DNA of 23,540 bases, from the NCBI GenBank assembly GCA_002403105.1, contig DHHD01000013.1:1-23540 (forward strand), in the 5' to 3' direction. Positions 1 through 7,912 of the stretch are shown here, in pieces (position 1 is the first letter of the stretch; each line of letters opens with the position of its first letter). This DNA is from Anaerolineaceae bacterium UBA4781. Lineage in GTDB: Bacteria > Chloroflexota > Anaerolineae > Anaerolineales > Anaerolineaceae. The notes under the pieces are model-generated. The model made no database searches. It worked only from the letters and a program-made list of their open reading frames with translations, and was not told the DNA's origin. The position numbers were made by a program, and so were the translations under genes.

Positions 1-393
1 CAATGGGTGGGTGGTGGAAAAATATTCACCCCTCACATGCGCAGTTATACTAAGCGAATGCCATTGAAGATGCGCCGCGCTGCATTGCGTTCAGCATTAA
101 GTGTAAAAGCCAGCGAAGGTGAAATCATTGTGGTTGACGATGTAACGTTGGATCAACCAAAAAGCAAGCAATTATCTCAGGCATTTGAAAAGTGGGCTGG
201 TGACAACACTGCCTTGCTTGTAATGCCTGATAAGAAGAAAGAGAACGTTTTTATTTCCGCAAAGAATCTGCAAGATGTAAAGGTCTTGCTTGCTCATTAT
301 CTGAACATCCGTGATCTTTTAAATTATGATCGCCTGGTTTTGGAAAAATCATCCATTCAAGTTCTCGAAGATTATTTAGGAAAAGGAAAATAG
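1..393 (+). CDS. rplD: 50S ribosomal protein L4, C-terminal part (5' end outside window)
   Basis: Large-subunit protein L4, which binds 23S rRNA and lines the peptide exit tunnel; in some bacteria it also represses its own operon. The reading frame is open from the first base, and the first residues (QWVGGGKIFTPHMRSY) match the conserved Gly-rich segment in the middle of L4, just after the tunnel loop. What is seen is therefore roughly the last 130 of about 205 residues. The GTG at position 7 is an internal valine codon, not a start. The C-terminal part, with the ALLV and LNIRDLLNYDRLV segments, is typical of the family. rplW starts one base after the stop, as in the S10 operon. Confidence 0.97.
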   Translation, partial: QWVGGGKIFTPHMRSYTKRMPLKMRRAALRSALSVKASEGEIIVVDDVTLDQPKSKQLSQAFEKWAGDNTALLVMPDKKKENVFISAKNLQDVKVLLAHYLNIRDLLNYDRLVLEKSSIQVLEDYLGKGK

Positions 394-394
394 G

Positions 395-700
395 ATGAAA
401 ACACCATTCGATATCTTAAAGCGACCACTGGTCACAGAAAAAACAGCCTATCAAACCAACAAGCTTCACCAATATGTGTTTGAAGTGGATAGCAATGCTA
501 CAAAAGTAGATGTGAAGGATGCAATCGAGAAAGCCTTTGATGTTCGAGTAGAGAAGGTCAATATTATTAATGTACCGGCGAAGCGAGGAAGAAGAGCACG
601 CAGTCGTCGTGTTGCAATCCGAAATTCAGCATATAAAAAAGCGATTGTGACTTTGAACGCTGAAGACAAAATTGCAATATTCGAGGGAGTTGAAGAATGA
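395..700 (+). CDS. rplW: 50S ribosomal protein L23
   Basis: Early-binding 23S rRNA protein located at the tunnel exit, where it serves as docking point for trigger factor and SRP. The 101 residues fit the usual 95-105. The N-terminus (DILKRPLVTEKTAY) carries the family signature, and a basic loop follows near residues 63-75 (PAKRGRRARSRRV). The ATG lies one base after the rplD stop and the last codons overlap the rplB start (ATGA at 697-700), so translation is probably coupled on both sides. Confidence 0.97.
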   Translation: MKTPFDILKRPLVTEKTAYQTNKLHQYVFEVDSNATKVDVKDAIEKAFDVRVEKVNIINVPAKRGRRARSRRVAIRNSAYKKAIVTLNAEDKIAIFEGVEE

Positions 701-1533
701 GCGTAAAGGTATATAAACCAGTTACTCCTGGTCAGCGCCACCGAACGGGATTAACCTTTGAAGAAATAACGAAAACGACACCCGAAAAAGGGCTGGTAGT
801 TTCGCGAAGCAATAAATCAGGACGCAATGTATATGGACGAATCACAGTTCGACATCGTGGTGGTGGCAGTAAGACCAAAGTCCGCATCATTGATTTCAAA
901 CGATCGAAAAACGGAATTCCAGCGGTAGTTAGTGCGATCGAATATGATCCAAATCGAAGCGCGCGCCTGGCTTTATTGAACTATGCGGATGGAGAAAAAC
1001 GCTATATCATCGCTCCTTTGGGAATAAAAGTTGGTGATAAGGTCATGTCAGGAAGCCAGGCTGAGATCAAGCCCGGAAATTGTTTACCCATTGCGAATAT
1101 TCCTGTTGGTACCATGATTCACAACATTGAATTGACCGAAGGGCGCGGCGCACAGATCGTTCGCTCGGCTGGTGCTGCGGCGCAATTGTTAGCAAAAGAA
1201 GGGGAATATGCCCAATTGCGATTACCCTCCGGTGAAGTTCGGCTTGTTCGTCAAAAATGCTCCGCTACGATCGGGCAAGTTGGAAACCTTGAACACAGCC
1301 AGATTCAGCTTGGTCGGGCAGGGCAGAAGCGACATAAAGGTATCCGCCCAACCGTACGCGGCAGTGCGATGTCTCCCCGCGACCATCCCCATGGTGGTGG
1401 TGAAGGACGTTCGCCGATCGGTATGCCAGGTCCGAAATCTCCCTGGGGTAAACCGACACTTGGTTATCGAACCAGGAGAAATAAGAAAACCAATAAATAT
1501 ATTGTTCGCCGCAAAAGCGTTGCGAAGAGATAA
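697..1533 (+). CDS. rplB: 50S ribosomal protein L2
   Basis: Primary 23S rRNA-binding protein needed for subunit association and close to the peptidyl transferase centre. Length is 278 residues, normal for bacteria. The N-terminal OB-fold and SH3-like RNA-binding domains are present. The conserved C-terminal motif HPHGGGEGRSPIG lies at about residues 230-242, so the functionally important histidine is retained. It overlaps rplW by four bases. A 29-base gap to rpsS holds a Shine-Dalgarno-like AAGGAG at 1548-1553. Confidence 0.98.
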   Translation: MSVKVYKPVTPGQRHRTGLTFEEITKTTPEKGLVVSRSNKSGRNVYGRITVRHRGGGSKTKVRIIDFKRSKNGIPAVVSAIEYDPNRSARLALLNYADGEKRYIIAPLGIKVGDKVMSGSQAEIKPGNCLPIANIPVGTMIHNIELTEGRGAQIVRSAGAAAQLLAKEGEYAQLRLPSGEVRLVRQKCSATIGQVGNLEHSQIQLGRAGQKRHKGIRPTVRGSAMSPRDHPHGGGEGRSPIGMPGPKSPWGKPTLGYRTRRNKKTNKYIVRRKSVAKR

Positions 1534-1562
1534 ATGAGTGGAAGATTAAGGAGTTAGCAACT

Positions 1563-1841
1563 ATGTCTCGATCTCTGAAAAAAGGACCTTTCGTGGATCC
1601 GAAATTATTGAAAAAAATTGAGGAAATGAACACCAAAAATGAAAAGAAAGTGGTGCGAACTTGGAGTCGTGCAAGTACGATCTTTCCTCAAATGGTGGGT
1701 CATACCATTGCGGTTCACGATGGACATCGTCATGTGCCGATTTACGTCACAGAGAATATGGTTGGGCATAAATTAGGTGAATTTGCTCCAACGCGCCATT
1801 TCCGCGGTCATATGGCAGAAAAATCGATAAAGAAGGAATAA
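1563..1841 (+). CDS. rpsS: 30S ribosomal protein S19
   Basis: S19 binds the 3' major domain of 16S rRNA in the head of the small subunit and pairs with S13. The product has 92 residues. The hallmark N-terminus (SRSLKKGPFVD) and the C-terminal HKLGEFAPTRHFRGH segment are intact. An AAGGAG lies about 9 bases before the ATG. It stands between rplB and rplV as in nearly all bacteria. Confidence 0.98.
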   Translation: MSRSLKKGPFVDPKLLKKIEEMNTKNEKKVVRTWSRASTIFPQMVGHTIAVHDGHRHVPIYVTENMVGHKLGEFAPTRHFRGHMAEKSIKKE

Positions 1842-1850
1842 AGTTAAACC

Positions 1851-2186
1851 ATGGACGTACGTGCTGAATTAAAATACTGCTCGATCTCTGCACAGAAGGT
1901 TCGTCTTGTTATCGATGTTGTGCGAGGGAAGCAAGTGGAAAAAGCAATAACCGATTTGAAATTCTTGCATAAAGCAGCTTCAGAGCCGGTTTGCAAATTG
2001 ATCGAATCGGCAGCCGCCAATGCAGAAAATAATTTCGGAATTGAACGAGGAAAATTATTTATCAGCGAAATTTCTGCCGACGAAGCACCTACCAGAAAAT
2101 GGCGTCGATTTGGCGCACGCGGAAGATTTAAACCGATCTTGAAACGTTCTTCTCATATAAAGATCGTTTTGCAGGAAAAGGCATAA
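1851..2186 (+). CDS. rplV: 50S ribosomal protein L22
   Basis: L22 contacts all 23S rRNA domains and sends a beta-hairpin into the exit tunnel, where macrolide-resistance changes occur in other species. Length is 111 residues. The hairpin sequence near the C-terminus (GARGRFKPILKRSSHI, about residues 88-103) is recognisable. The start ATG is 10 bases after rpsS. There is no strong Shine-Dalgarno sequence in that gap (AAAGTTAAACC), which suggests translation coupled to rpsS. Confidence 0.97.
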   Translation: MDVRAELKYCSISAQKVRLVIDVVRGKQVEKAITDLKFLHKAASEPVCKLIESAAANAENNFGIERGKLFISEISADEAPTRKWRRFGARGRFKPILKRSSHIKIVLQEKA

Positions 2187-2207
2187 AGGAAAAGAGTAGG
2201 AGAAATT

Positions 2208-2885
2208 ATGGGTCGAAAAGTTCATCCAATCGGATTTCGCTTAGGGATCAACCAACCATGGGAAGGCCGTTGGTATGCCGAAGGACAAAATTATATTGAT
2301 CAATTGCATCAAGATTTGACAATTCGGTCACTGGTTCGCAAATCGGCTGAAAAAGCCGGAGTTTCTTTCATTGAAATTGAAAGATTCCCCAGCAAGATAA
2401 AAATTGTTGTGAATACAGCAAAACCCGGTATTCTCATTGGTCGAAAAGGCGAAACCGTAAAAAATATACGGAAAAGCCTTGAAGATCTTACCGGAAAGAA
2501 GATTGACCTTGAAATTAAGGAAATTGTCAATCCTGATTGCGATGCTCGATTGGTTGCCGAGAACATTTCCGGGCAGATCACTCGCCGTATCAGTTATCGT
2601 CGCGCGATGAAACGAGCTATTCAACAAGCCATCCGGCAGGGCGCCGAAGGTGTCAAAGTGGAAGTTGCCGGACGTTTGAATGGTGCAGAAATGTCCCGTT
2701 CAGTATGGCTTCGCGAAGGACGAGTTCCCTTGCAAACTTTACGCGCGAACATTGATTTTGCCCGCGACCAAGCGTTAACCACTTATGGGCAGATCGGTAT
2801 CAAGGTTTGGATCTATAAAGGCGAGATCTTACCAGGTATAGAAGAACCACTAGAAGAAACTGAAGGCGTTTACGTTAGCGAATAA
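2208..2885 (+). CDS. rpsC: 30S ribosomal protein S3
   Basis: S3 forms part of the mRNA entry channel and helicase site with S4 and S5. Length is 225 residues. The family N-terminus (GRKVHPIGFRLG) is followed by a type II KH domain with the GRKGE loop near residue 78. The C-terminal S3 domain contains the AMSRSVWLREGRVPLQTLRA-type segment, here read as EMSRSVWLREGRVPLQTLR. A Shine-Dalgarno AGGAGA precedes the ATG. It lacks the long acidic tail seen in some lineages and ends shortly after a short acidic stretch (EEPLEETEG). Confidence 0.98.
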   Translation: MGRKVHPIGFRLGINQPWEGRWYAEGQNYIDQLHQDLTIRSLVRKSAEKAGVSFIEIERFPSKIKIVVNTAKPGILIGRKGETVKNIRKSLEDLTGKKIDLEIKEIVNPDCDARLVAENISGQITRRISYRRAMKRAIQQAIRQGAEGVKVEVAGRLNGAEMSRSVWLREGRVPLQTLRANIDFARDQALTTYGQIGIKVWIYKGEILPGIEEPLEETEGVYVSE

Positions 2886-2918
2886 CCTGGCGTATCGTAC
2901 TGGAAAGAGGTAATTATC

Positions 2919-3341
2919 ATGTTAATGCCAAAACGTGTGAAATATCGCAAGCAAATGCGCGGACGAATGCGTGGCAAAGAGCTGCGTGGAGCCGAAATTT
3001 CTTTTGGTGAATATGCCTTACAAGCGTTAGAGCCAGCCTGGATTTCAGCTCGGCATATCGAAGCATCACGCCGTTCCATTGTTCGAAATCTGAAACGTCG
3101 CGGAAAAGTATGGATTCGTATTTTTCCTGACAAACCAATAACTAAACGTGCTCCAGAATCGCGTATGGGTAAGGGAAAAGGGAATGTAGAATTCTGGGCT
3201 GCTGTAGTAAAACCAGGACGGATCCTGTTTGAAGTTGGCGGTGTGGATGGTGAAACTGCAAAGCATGCGTTGAAACAAGCCGCTTATAAATTACCGATTA
3301 AAACAAAAGTAATAGTGCGATCGGATATGAGTGGAGAATAG
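2919..3341 (+). CDS. rplP: 50S ribosomal protein L16
   Basis: L16 helps form the A-tRNA site near the peptidyl transferase centre. The 140 residues are a typical length. The standard N-terminus MLMPKRVKYRK supports the first ATG over the second, two codons on. The conserved loop SRMGKGKGNVEFW contains the arginine that is hydroxylated in some bacteria. The stop is two bases before the rpmC start, in the invariant order rpsC-rplP-rpmC-rpsQ. Confidence 0.98.
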   Translation: MLMPKRVKYRKQMRGRMRGKELRGAEISFGEYALQALEPAWISARHIEASRRSIVRNLKRRGKVWIRIFPDKPITKRAPESRMGKGKGNVEFWAAVVKPGRILFEVGGVDGETAKHALKQAAYKLPIKTKVIVRSDMSGE

Positions 3342-3343
3342 AA

Positions 3344-3556
3344 ATGAAAATTGAAGAAATTAGAAAATTCTCTGATGAAGAGCTGAAAACAAAAGTATTC
3401 GATGCAAAAAAAGAATACATGGAATTACGTTTTCAGCATGTATCAGGGCAGTTGACCAACACCAGTAAGTTAAAAATGTCACGACGCAATATTGCAAAGT
3501 TGGAAACGATCATTCAAGAACGTGATTTGAAACAGAACAAAGAAGGTGAGAAATGA
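3344..3556 (+). CDS. rpmC: 50S ribosomal protein L29
   Basis: Small helical protein at the tunnel exit next to L23. The 70 residues predict two long alpha-helices forming a hairpin, with the family pattern LRFQHVSGQLTNTSKLKMSRRNIAKLET (only part needed to recognise it: RFQHVSGQL followed by RRNIAKLET). The stop overlaps the rpsQ start by four bases (ATGA). Confidence 0.95.
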   Translation: MKIEEIRKFSDEELKTKVFDAKKEYMELRFQHVSGQLTNTSKLKMSRRNIAKLETIIQERDLKQNKEGEK

Positions 3557-3825
3557 CCGCAAGAAGAAGATTACAGGGTATTGTCACAAGCGACAAGATG
3601 ATGAAGACCATTGTGGTCGAAGTCTCACGCACCTATCGACATCCGCTTTATCAAAAAGTTGTCCACTCTCAAAAGAGATTTATGGTACACGATGAACTAG
3701 GATGCAAAATTGGCGATGAAGTATTAATTGTTGAGAGCAAACCCATTTCACGCAAAATTCGCTGGGTTGTACAAGAAATCTTGAAAAAGACAGAAATTGA
3801 AGAAGAGATTGTAAAAGAGGACTAA
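3553..3825 (+). CDS. rpsQ: 30S ribosomal protein S17
   Basis: OB-fold protein that binds the 5' domain of 16S rRNA early in assembly. The 90-residue length is normal. Recognised by RRRLQGIVTSDKMMKTIVV at the N-terminus, the central HPLYQKVVHSQKRFMVHDE, and the CKIGDEVLIVESKPIS strand pair. The C-terminal tail is acidic (EIEEEIVKED). It overlaps rpmC by four bases and is followed after four bases by rplN. Confidence 0.97.
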   Translation: MTARRRLQGIVTSDKMMKTIVVEVSRTYRHPLYQKVVHSQKRFMVHDELGCKIGDEVLIVESKPISRKIRWVVQEILKKTEIEEEIVKED

Positions 3826-3829
3826 GACC

Positions 3830-4201
3830 ATGATCCAAACAGAATCTCGAATAAAGATTGCTGACAACACCGGTGCTCGCGAAATATTGGTGATACACGT
3901 TATGGGTGGATCACGAAGAAAATATGGACGCATTGGGGATGTTGTGGTTGGCACTGTAAAATCTGCTGCCCCTCAAGGTGGCATTAAGAAGAGTGAAATT
4001 GTGCATGCGGTGATAGTGCGTTGTTCGAAAGAATGGCGCCGAGCCGATGGATCCACGATCCGTTTTGATGATAATGCCGCGGTTATTTTGGATGGTGAAA
4101 CTCAGAATCCAAAGGGCACCCGTATTTTTGGACCTGTGGCACGTGAGCTTCGTGAAAAGGGTTATGTAAAAATTGTTTCACTCGCACCAGAAGTTATCTA
4201 A
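3830..4201 (+). CDS. rplN: 50S ribosomal protein L14
   Basis: Five-stranded beta-barrel protein at the subunit interface, part of the bridge to 16S rRNA and the target of RsfS in other bacteria. Length is 123 residues, against the usual 122. The N-terminus MIQTESRIKIADNTGAREI and the central GDVVVGTVKSAAPQGG are diagnostic. The conserved C-terminal part GTRIFGPVARELREKGY is intact. Confidence 0.98.
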   Translation: MIQTESRIKIADNTGAREILVIHVMGGSRRKYGRIGDVVVGTVKSAAPQGGIKKSEIVHAVIVRCSKEWRRADGSTIRFDDNAAVILDGETQNPKGTRIFGPVARELREKGYVKIVSLAPEVI

Positions 4202-4224
4202 GTTAGAGAGTGTAGGAGATACGA

Positions 4225-4554
4225 ATGAGGTCTAAAATTAAACGTGGTGATCAGGTTGAAGTGATCACAGGCAAAACTACCGATAAAGGAAAACGTGGAG
4301 AAGTAATCCGTGTCTTCCCCAAAAGTGGGCAGATCATGATTCAGGGTTTGAACATTCGCACCAAACATCAGAAACAAGTTCAATCTGAGGGTAGGAGCAT
4401 CAGCCCAGGGATTGTTAAACTTGAAGCGCCAATGGATATGTCAAATGTGATGCTGATCTGCAAAAAATGCAACAAACCAACTCGTGTTGGATTTGTACGA
4501 GAAGATAATAAAAGCATCAGGGTCTGCAAAAAATGCGGCGCAAAATTAGATTGA
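4225..4554 (+). CDS. rplX: 50S ribosomal protein L24, zinc-ribbon form
   Basis: Assembly-initiating 23S rRNA protein. It has a KOW motif at residues 1-30 (KRGDQVEVITGKTTDKGKRG) and a C-terminal extension with two CxxC knuckles (CKKC near residues 75 and 102) that probably bind zinc, as in many bacterial L24s. The 109 residues are a usual length. A GTAGGAGAT Shine-Dalgarno lies before the ATG. Confidence 0.97.
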   Translation: MRSKIKRGDQVEVITGKTTDKGKRGEVIRVFPKSGQIMIQGLNIRTKHQKQVQSEGRSISPGIVKLEAPMDMSNVMLICKKCNKPTRVGFVREDNKSIRVCKKCGAKLD

Positions 4555-4570
4555 TGCAGCGGAGAATACA

Positions 4571-5113
4571 ATGAATGTGTTAAAAGAAAAATATCAAAAA
4601 GAAGTTGTTCCCGCTCTGATGAAGGAATTTTCTTTTTCCAATATCATGCAGGTTCCAAAGATGGATAAAATTGTCCTGAATATCGGCTTAGGAGAAGCAC
4701 TTGACAATCCGAAAGCACTGGATGCAGCAGTAGCAGATATTATGGCAATCACAGGGCAAAAACCAATTGTCATTCAAGCAAAGAAAAGCATTGCGAACTT
4801 CAAATTGCGTGAGGGAAGACTGATCGGCGCAAAAGTTACACTGCGCGGAGAAAAAATGTGGGCATTCATTGATCGATTGATCAATATTGCATTACCTCGG
4901 TTGCGTGACTTTCGTGGCGTAAATCGAAATTCGTTTGACGGAAGAGGAAACTATACGCTTGGTTTACAAGAGCAGTTGATCTTTCCAGAAATTGAATATG
5001 ACAAAATTGATAAAGTCAGAGGCATGGAAATTACAATCGTAACCACTGCTCCAAACGACGAACAATCACTGGCAATGTTGAGTATGTTGGGAATGCCTTT
5101 CAGGAAGGTATAA
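4571..5113 (+). CDS. rplE: 50S ribosomal protein L5
   Basis: 5S rRNA-binding protein of the central protuberance, contacting the P-site tRNA. Length is 180 residues. Family motifs are the N-terminal PKMDKIVLNIGLGEA, the TGQKPIVIQAKKSIANFKLR segment and the C-terminal LSMLGMPF. The ATG has a GCGGAG Shine-Dalgarno about 8 bases upstream. rpsN begins two bases after its stop. Confidence 0.98.
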   Translation: MNVLKEKYQKEVVPALMKEFSFSNIMQVPKMDKIVLNIGLGEALDNPKALDAAVADIMAITGQKPIVIQAKKSIANFKLREGRLIGAKVTLRGEKMWAFIDRLINIALPRLRDFRGVNRNSFDGRGNYTLGLQEQLIFPEIEYDKIDKVRGMEITIVTTAPNDEQSLAMLSMLGMPFRKV

Positions 5114-5115
5114 AG

Positions 5116-5298
5116 ATGGCAAAAAAATGTATGCAGTATCGTGAAATGAGAAGAGAGTATCCTACGCAGGTTCGAAATCGCTGCAAGTTATGCGGTCGCC
5201 CACGCGGCTATATACGTCGTTTTGGACTTTGTAGGATTTGTTTCCGGGAATTAGCCCTGAATGGCAAAATCCCCGGTGTAACCAAATCATCATGGTAA
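5116..5298 (+). CDS. rpsN: 30S ribosomal protein S14, zinc-binding short form (type Z)
   Basis: S14 sits in the head of the 30S subunit next to S3 and S10. At 60 residues this is the short form. Four cysteines at positions 23, 26, 39 and 42 (CKLC and CRIC) form the zinc knuckle lost in the about 100-residue zinc-independent paralogue. No second S14 copy is present in the window. The family C-terminus (GKIPGVTKSSW) is complete. Confidence 0.97.
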   Translation: MAKKCMQYREMRREYPTQVRNRCKLCGRPRGYIRRFGLCRICFRELALNGKIPGVTKSSW

Positions 5299-5317
5299 AC
5301 CATCCGGAGGTATTTGA

Positions 5318-5731
5318 ATGAGTATTAATGATCCTATTGCTGATATGCTGACTCGCATCCGGAATGGTGTAGCAAACAACCAAACCGTTGTTGCGATACC
5401 TGCTTCGAAAATGAAAGCAGAAATTGCCAGGATTCTGAAAGAAGAAGGTTTCATCGCAGGGTATGAAATTGTCGATGGACCAAAAACTCCTCAGAGGATC
5501 CTGCGCGTAAATCTTAAATACATCGGAGACCGCCGAGAGCGCAAAGCTGTTATCACCGGTCTTATACGAATAAGTAAGCCAGGGCGTCGTATCTATACAC
5601 ATAAAAAGGAAATACCCTGGGTGCGTTCCGGTATGGGTGTAGCTATTATTTCAACACCAAAAGGTATTATGACCGGTCAAGAAGCCCGAAAGAATGGTTT
5701 GGGCGGTGAAATTCTCTGTAAGGTATGGTAG
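5318..5731 (+). CDS. rpsH: 30S ribosomal protein S8
   Basis: S8 binds the central domain of 16S rRNA; in E. coli it is also the translational repressor of the spc operon. Length is 137 residues. N-terminal motif DPIADMLTRIRNG and the C-terminal half with GVAIISTPKGIMTGQEAR are diagnostic. A CCGGAGGT Shine-Dalgarno stands at 5303-5310. I did not identify an S8-binding mimic upstream of rplE. Confidence 0.98.
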   Translation: MSINDPIADMLTRIRNGVANNQTVVAIPASKMKAEIARILKEEGFIAGYEIVDGPKTPQRILRVNLKYIGDRRERKAVITGLIRISKPGRRIYTHKKEIPWVRSGMGVAIISTPKGIMTGQEARKNGLGGEILCKVW

Positions 5732-5741
5732 GAGGTAAACA

Positions 5742-6290
5742 GTGTCAAGAATTGGAAAAATGCCGATAACCGTACCAGTCGGTGTGCAGGTTGAGTTGAA
5801 TGGGTCTGCTGTAACTGTGAAAGGACCCAAAGGAAGCATGCAATACACTTTCTCAAATCTTGTGGAAATCAAGAAAGAGAACGATACGGTTATTATTAAT
5901 CGAACTTCGGAAGAAAAGAATGTAAGAGCGATGCATGGAACAACACGTGCGCTGCTTCAAAACATGATCACCGGAGTAAATACGGGATTCCAAAAAATCC
6001 TGCAGATCGAAGGCGTTGGGTATCGCGCTGAAAAAACAGGGTCAAACGTGACCATCTATGTAGGTTTTTCACATCCAGTTGTGGTTGTTCCACCTGAAGG
6101 GATTAGCTTTGAGGTGGATGAAAAAGCGAAAACAATCACCGTAAGTGGGTATGATAAACAGACAGTCGGACAGGTTGCCTCGGAAATCAGAAAATTACGA
6201 CCACCGGAGCCTTACAAAGGAAAAGGTATTCATTATAATGATGAGCATCTGCGCCGGAAACCTGGTAAATCTGCAAAAGTTGGTGCATAG
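5742..6290 (+). CDS. rplF: 50S ribosomal protein L6 (GTG start)
   Basis: L6 has two homologous beta/alpha domains and lies near the factor-binding site of the 50S subunit. Length is 182 residues. The start is GTG, chosen because an AGGAGG lies 7-8 bases upstream (5730-5735) and the product then begins with the family N-terminus SRIGKMPITVP. The C-terminal signature region (RPPEPYKGKGIHY) is complete. The Shine-Dalgarno overlaps the rpsH stop codon, so the two are probably coupled. Confidence 0.97.
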   Translation: MSRIGKMPITVPVGVQVELNGSAVTVKGPKGSMQYTFSNLVEIKKENDTVIINRTSEEKNVRAMHGTTRALLQNMITGVNTGFQKILQIEGVGYRAEKTGSNVTIYVGFSHPVVVVPPEGISFEVDEKAKTITVSGYDKQTVGQVASEIRKLRPPEPYKGKGIHYNDEHLRRKPGKSAKVGA

Positions 6291-6315
6291 GAAACTACTC
6301 CGGGAAGGTTAAGAA

Positions 6316-6681
6316 ATGGCTAATAAATCAAGAAATGCAGCAAGAATTAAAAGGCATCAAAGGGTCCGTAAGGATATCTATGGTGTTGCTGAAAAACCGC
6401 GTATGTGTGTATTTCGCAGTTTGTCAGATATTTATGTTCAGGTTATTGACGATGACAAGGGAGTTACCCTTGTATCATCATCCAGTCTGGATAAAGAATT
6501 AAAAAGCAAGCTGAAGGGAAAGAACAAGACCGAACAAGCTGTAGAAGTCGGGAAACTGGTCGCAACCCGCGCAAAAGAAAAGAAGATCAAAGAAGTAGTT
6601 TTTGATCGTGGTGGGTATCGGTTTGACGGCCGAGTGAAAGCACTCGCAAATGCAGCTAGAGAAGCTGGTTTGAAATTCTAA
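6316..6681 (+). CDS. rplR: 50S ribosomal protein L18
   Basis: 5S rRNA-binding protein that works with L5. The 121 residues show a basic N-terminal arm (RIKRHQRVRKDIYG) followed by the alpha/beta core with FRSLSDIYVQVIDDDKG and the C-terminal GGYRFDGRVKALANAAREAG. All are typical. Its place between rplF and rpsE is the conserved spc order. Confidence 0.97.
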   Translation: MANKSRNAARIKRHQRVRKDIYGVAEKPRMCVFRSLSDIYVQVIDDDKGVTLVSSSSLDKELKSKLKGKNKTEQAVEVGKLVATRAKEKKIKEVVFDRGGYRFDGRVKALANAAREAGLKF

Positions 6682-6715
6682 CAACGGCATGGGCTAAGAA
6701 TAGGAATTAAAAAAT

Positions 6716-7237
6716 ATGGCATATCAATCAGTTGAGAAAGAATATGACGAGCGAGTAGTTGAGATCAAACGGGTTGCTAAAGTTGTAAAAGGCGGCCGCC
6801 GATTTCAATTCCGTGTGGCTATCGTTGCCGGTGATAACAATGGAACTGTTGGTTTGGGAGTCGGAAAAGCAAATTCGGTTCCCGATGCGATGAAAAAAGC
6901 GACTGCTCAAGCATATAAAAACATGCATAGATTTTCTCTGCAGGGCACAACAATTCCGCATGAAGTGATCGGAAAAATGGGTGGAGCGCGAGTTTTGCTA
7001 AAGCCAGCATCTTTGGGAACAGGAGTTATTGCAGGTGGTGGTGTGCGTGCTGTACTCGAAGCCATCGGTGTTCGTGATATTCTCACAAAATCCCTCGGGA
7101 GCGCGAATATTTTGAATGTTGTTAAAGCGACCTTTGATGCGCTTGGGCAACTTCACTCAGCAGCAGACCTGGCAGAGATGCGAGGTAAACCTGCAAAAGA
7201 ATTAGCCCCCTTCTGGGAAAGGAGAGGTAATGGCTAA
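6716..7237 (+). CDS. rpsE: 30S ribosomal protein S5
   Basis: S5 takes part in translational fidelity and in the mRNA entry helicase with S3 and S4. The N-terminal double-stranded-RNA-binding-like domain carries the signature GGRRFQFRVAIVAGDNNG near residues 26-43, and the C-terminal alpha/beta domain has GTGVIAGGGVRAVLEAIG. Length is 173 residues. The stop overlaps the rpmD start by eight bases. A short TAGGAATT provides the Shine-Dalgarno. Confidence 0.97.
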   Translation: MAYQSVEKEYDERVVEIKRVAKVVKGGRRFQFRVAIVAGDNNGTVGLGVGKANSVPDAMKKATAQAYKNMHRFSLQGTTIPHEVIGKMGGARVLLKPASLGTGVIAGGGVRAVLEAIGVRDILTKSLGSANILNVVKATFDALGQLHSAADLAEMRGKPAKELAPFWERRGNG

Positions 7238-7436
7238 ACCAACATCTGGAAAAATATTAAAGATAACATTGGTGAGAAGTCCTATTGGAAACACGATGAA
7301 GCATCGAGATACACTACGAGCTTTGGGATTGCATAAGATTGGACAGACCATTGAGCAAAAAGACACCCCCACAGTTCGGGGGATGCTTGCAAAAGTAAAC
7401 CATCTTGTAAAAATTGAAGTGCAGGAACAAAAATGA
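7230..7436 (+). CDS. rpmD: 50S ribosomal protein L30
   Basis: Small 23S rRNA-binding protein, absent from some bacteria. The 68 residues include the family core ITLVRSPIGNTMKHRDTLRA followed by LGLHKIGQTIEQKDTP. It overlaps rpsE by 8 bases and rplO by 4 bases (ATGA). The GGAAAGGAGAGG immediately upstream lies inside rpsE. Confidence 0.96.
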   Translation: MAKPTSGKILKITLVRSPIGNTMKHRDTLRALGLHKIGQTIEQKDTPTVRGMLAKVNHLVKIEVQEQK

Positions 7437-7900
7437 AGTTACATGACTTAAAACCCAATCCAGGTTCTAAGAAGGACCGAACTCGTGTTGGTCGCGGTAT
7501 TTCCGCTGGCCAAGGTAAAACCGCCGGTCGTGGAACAAAAGGTCAACGTTCTCGTACAGGGTTTGGTGGGCATCTTTATCGCCAAGGTGGTAACCTTCCT
7601 TTCTATCGAAGATTACCATTTCGCCGTGGTGAAGGATTCACTCCACCAAACCAAATTGAATACAATGAAGTGAATGTAGAAGTATTAGCTGAAGTTTACA
7701 AAGCAGGCGCCGAAGTGACCCCTGACAATCTCGCAGCAAATAATCTTTTGCATAAAAAACAGAATCAAGTAGTTGTATTAGGACGTGGCAGCATTGATAA
7801 ACCACTGACCGTAAAAGTACACCGGGTATCAAAATCAGCTCGTGAGAAAATTGAAGCTGCTGGTGGAAAAGTAGAAATTATTGGTCAGGAAGCTGCATAA
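7433..7900 (+). CDS. rplO: 50S ribosomal protein L15
   Basis: Late-assembly 23S rRNA protein with a long, basic, glycine-rich N-terminal arm (MKLHDLKPNPGSKKDRTRVG and then GRGTKGQRSRTG) and a compact C-terminal domain. Length is 155 residues. The start overlaps the rpmD stop by four bases. secY follows after 12 bases that contain an AAGGAG. Confidence 0.97.
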   Translation: MKLHDLKPNPGSKKDRTRVGRGISAGQGKTAGRGTKGQRSRTGFGGHLYRQGGNLPFYRRLPFRRGEGFTPPNQIEYNEVNVEVLAEVYKAGAEVTPDNLAANNLLHKKQNQVVVLGRGSIDKPLTVKVHRVSKSAREKIEAAGGKVEIIGQEAA

Positions 7901-7912
7901 AGGAGTTCTAAG

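Noticed and set aside
7..9. GTG near the window edge as the start of L4
   Set aside because: The frame is open to position 1 and the codons before it continue the conserved L4 sequence, so the gene is cut by the window.
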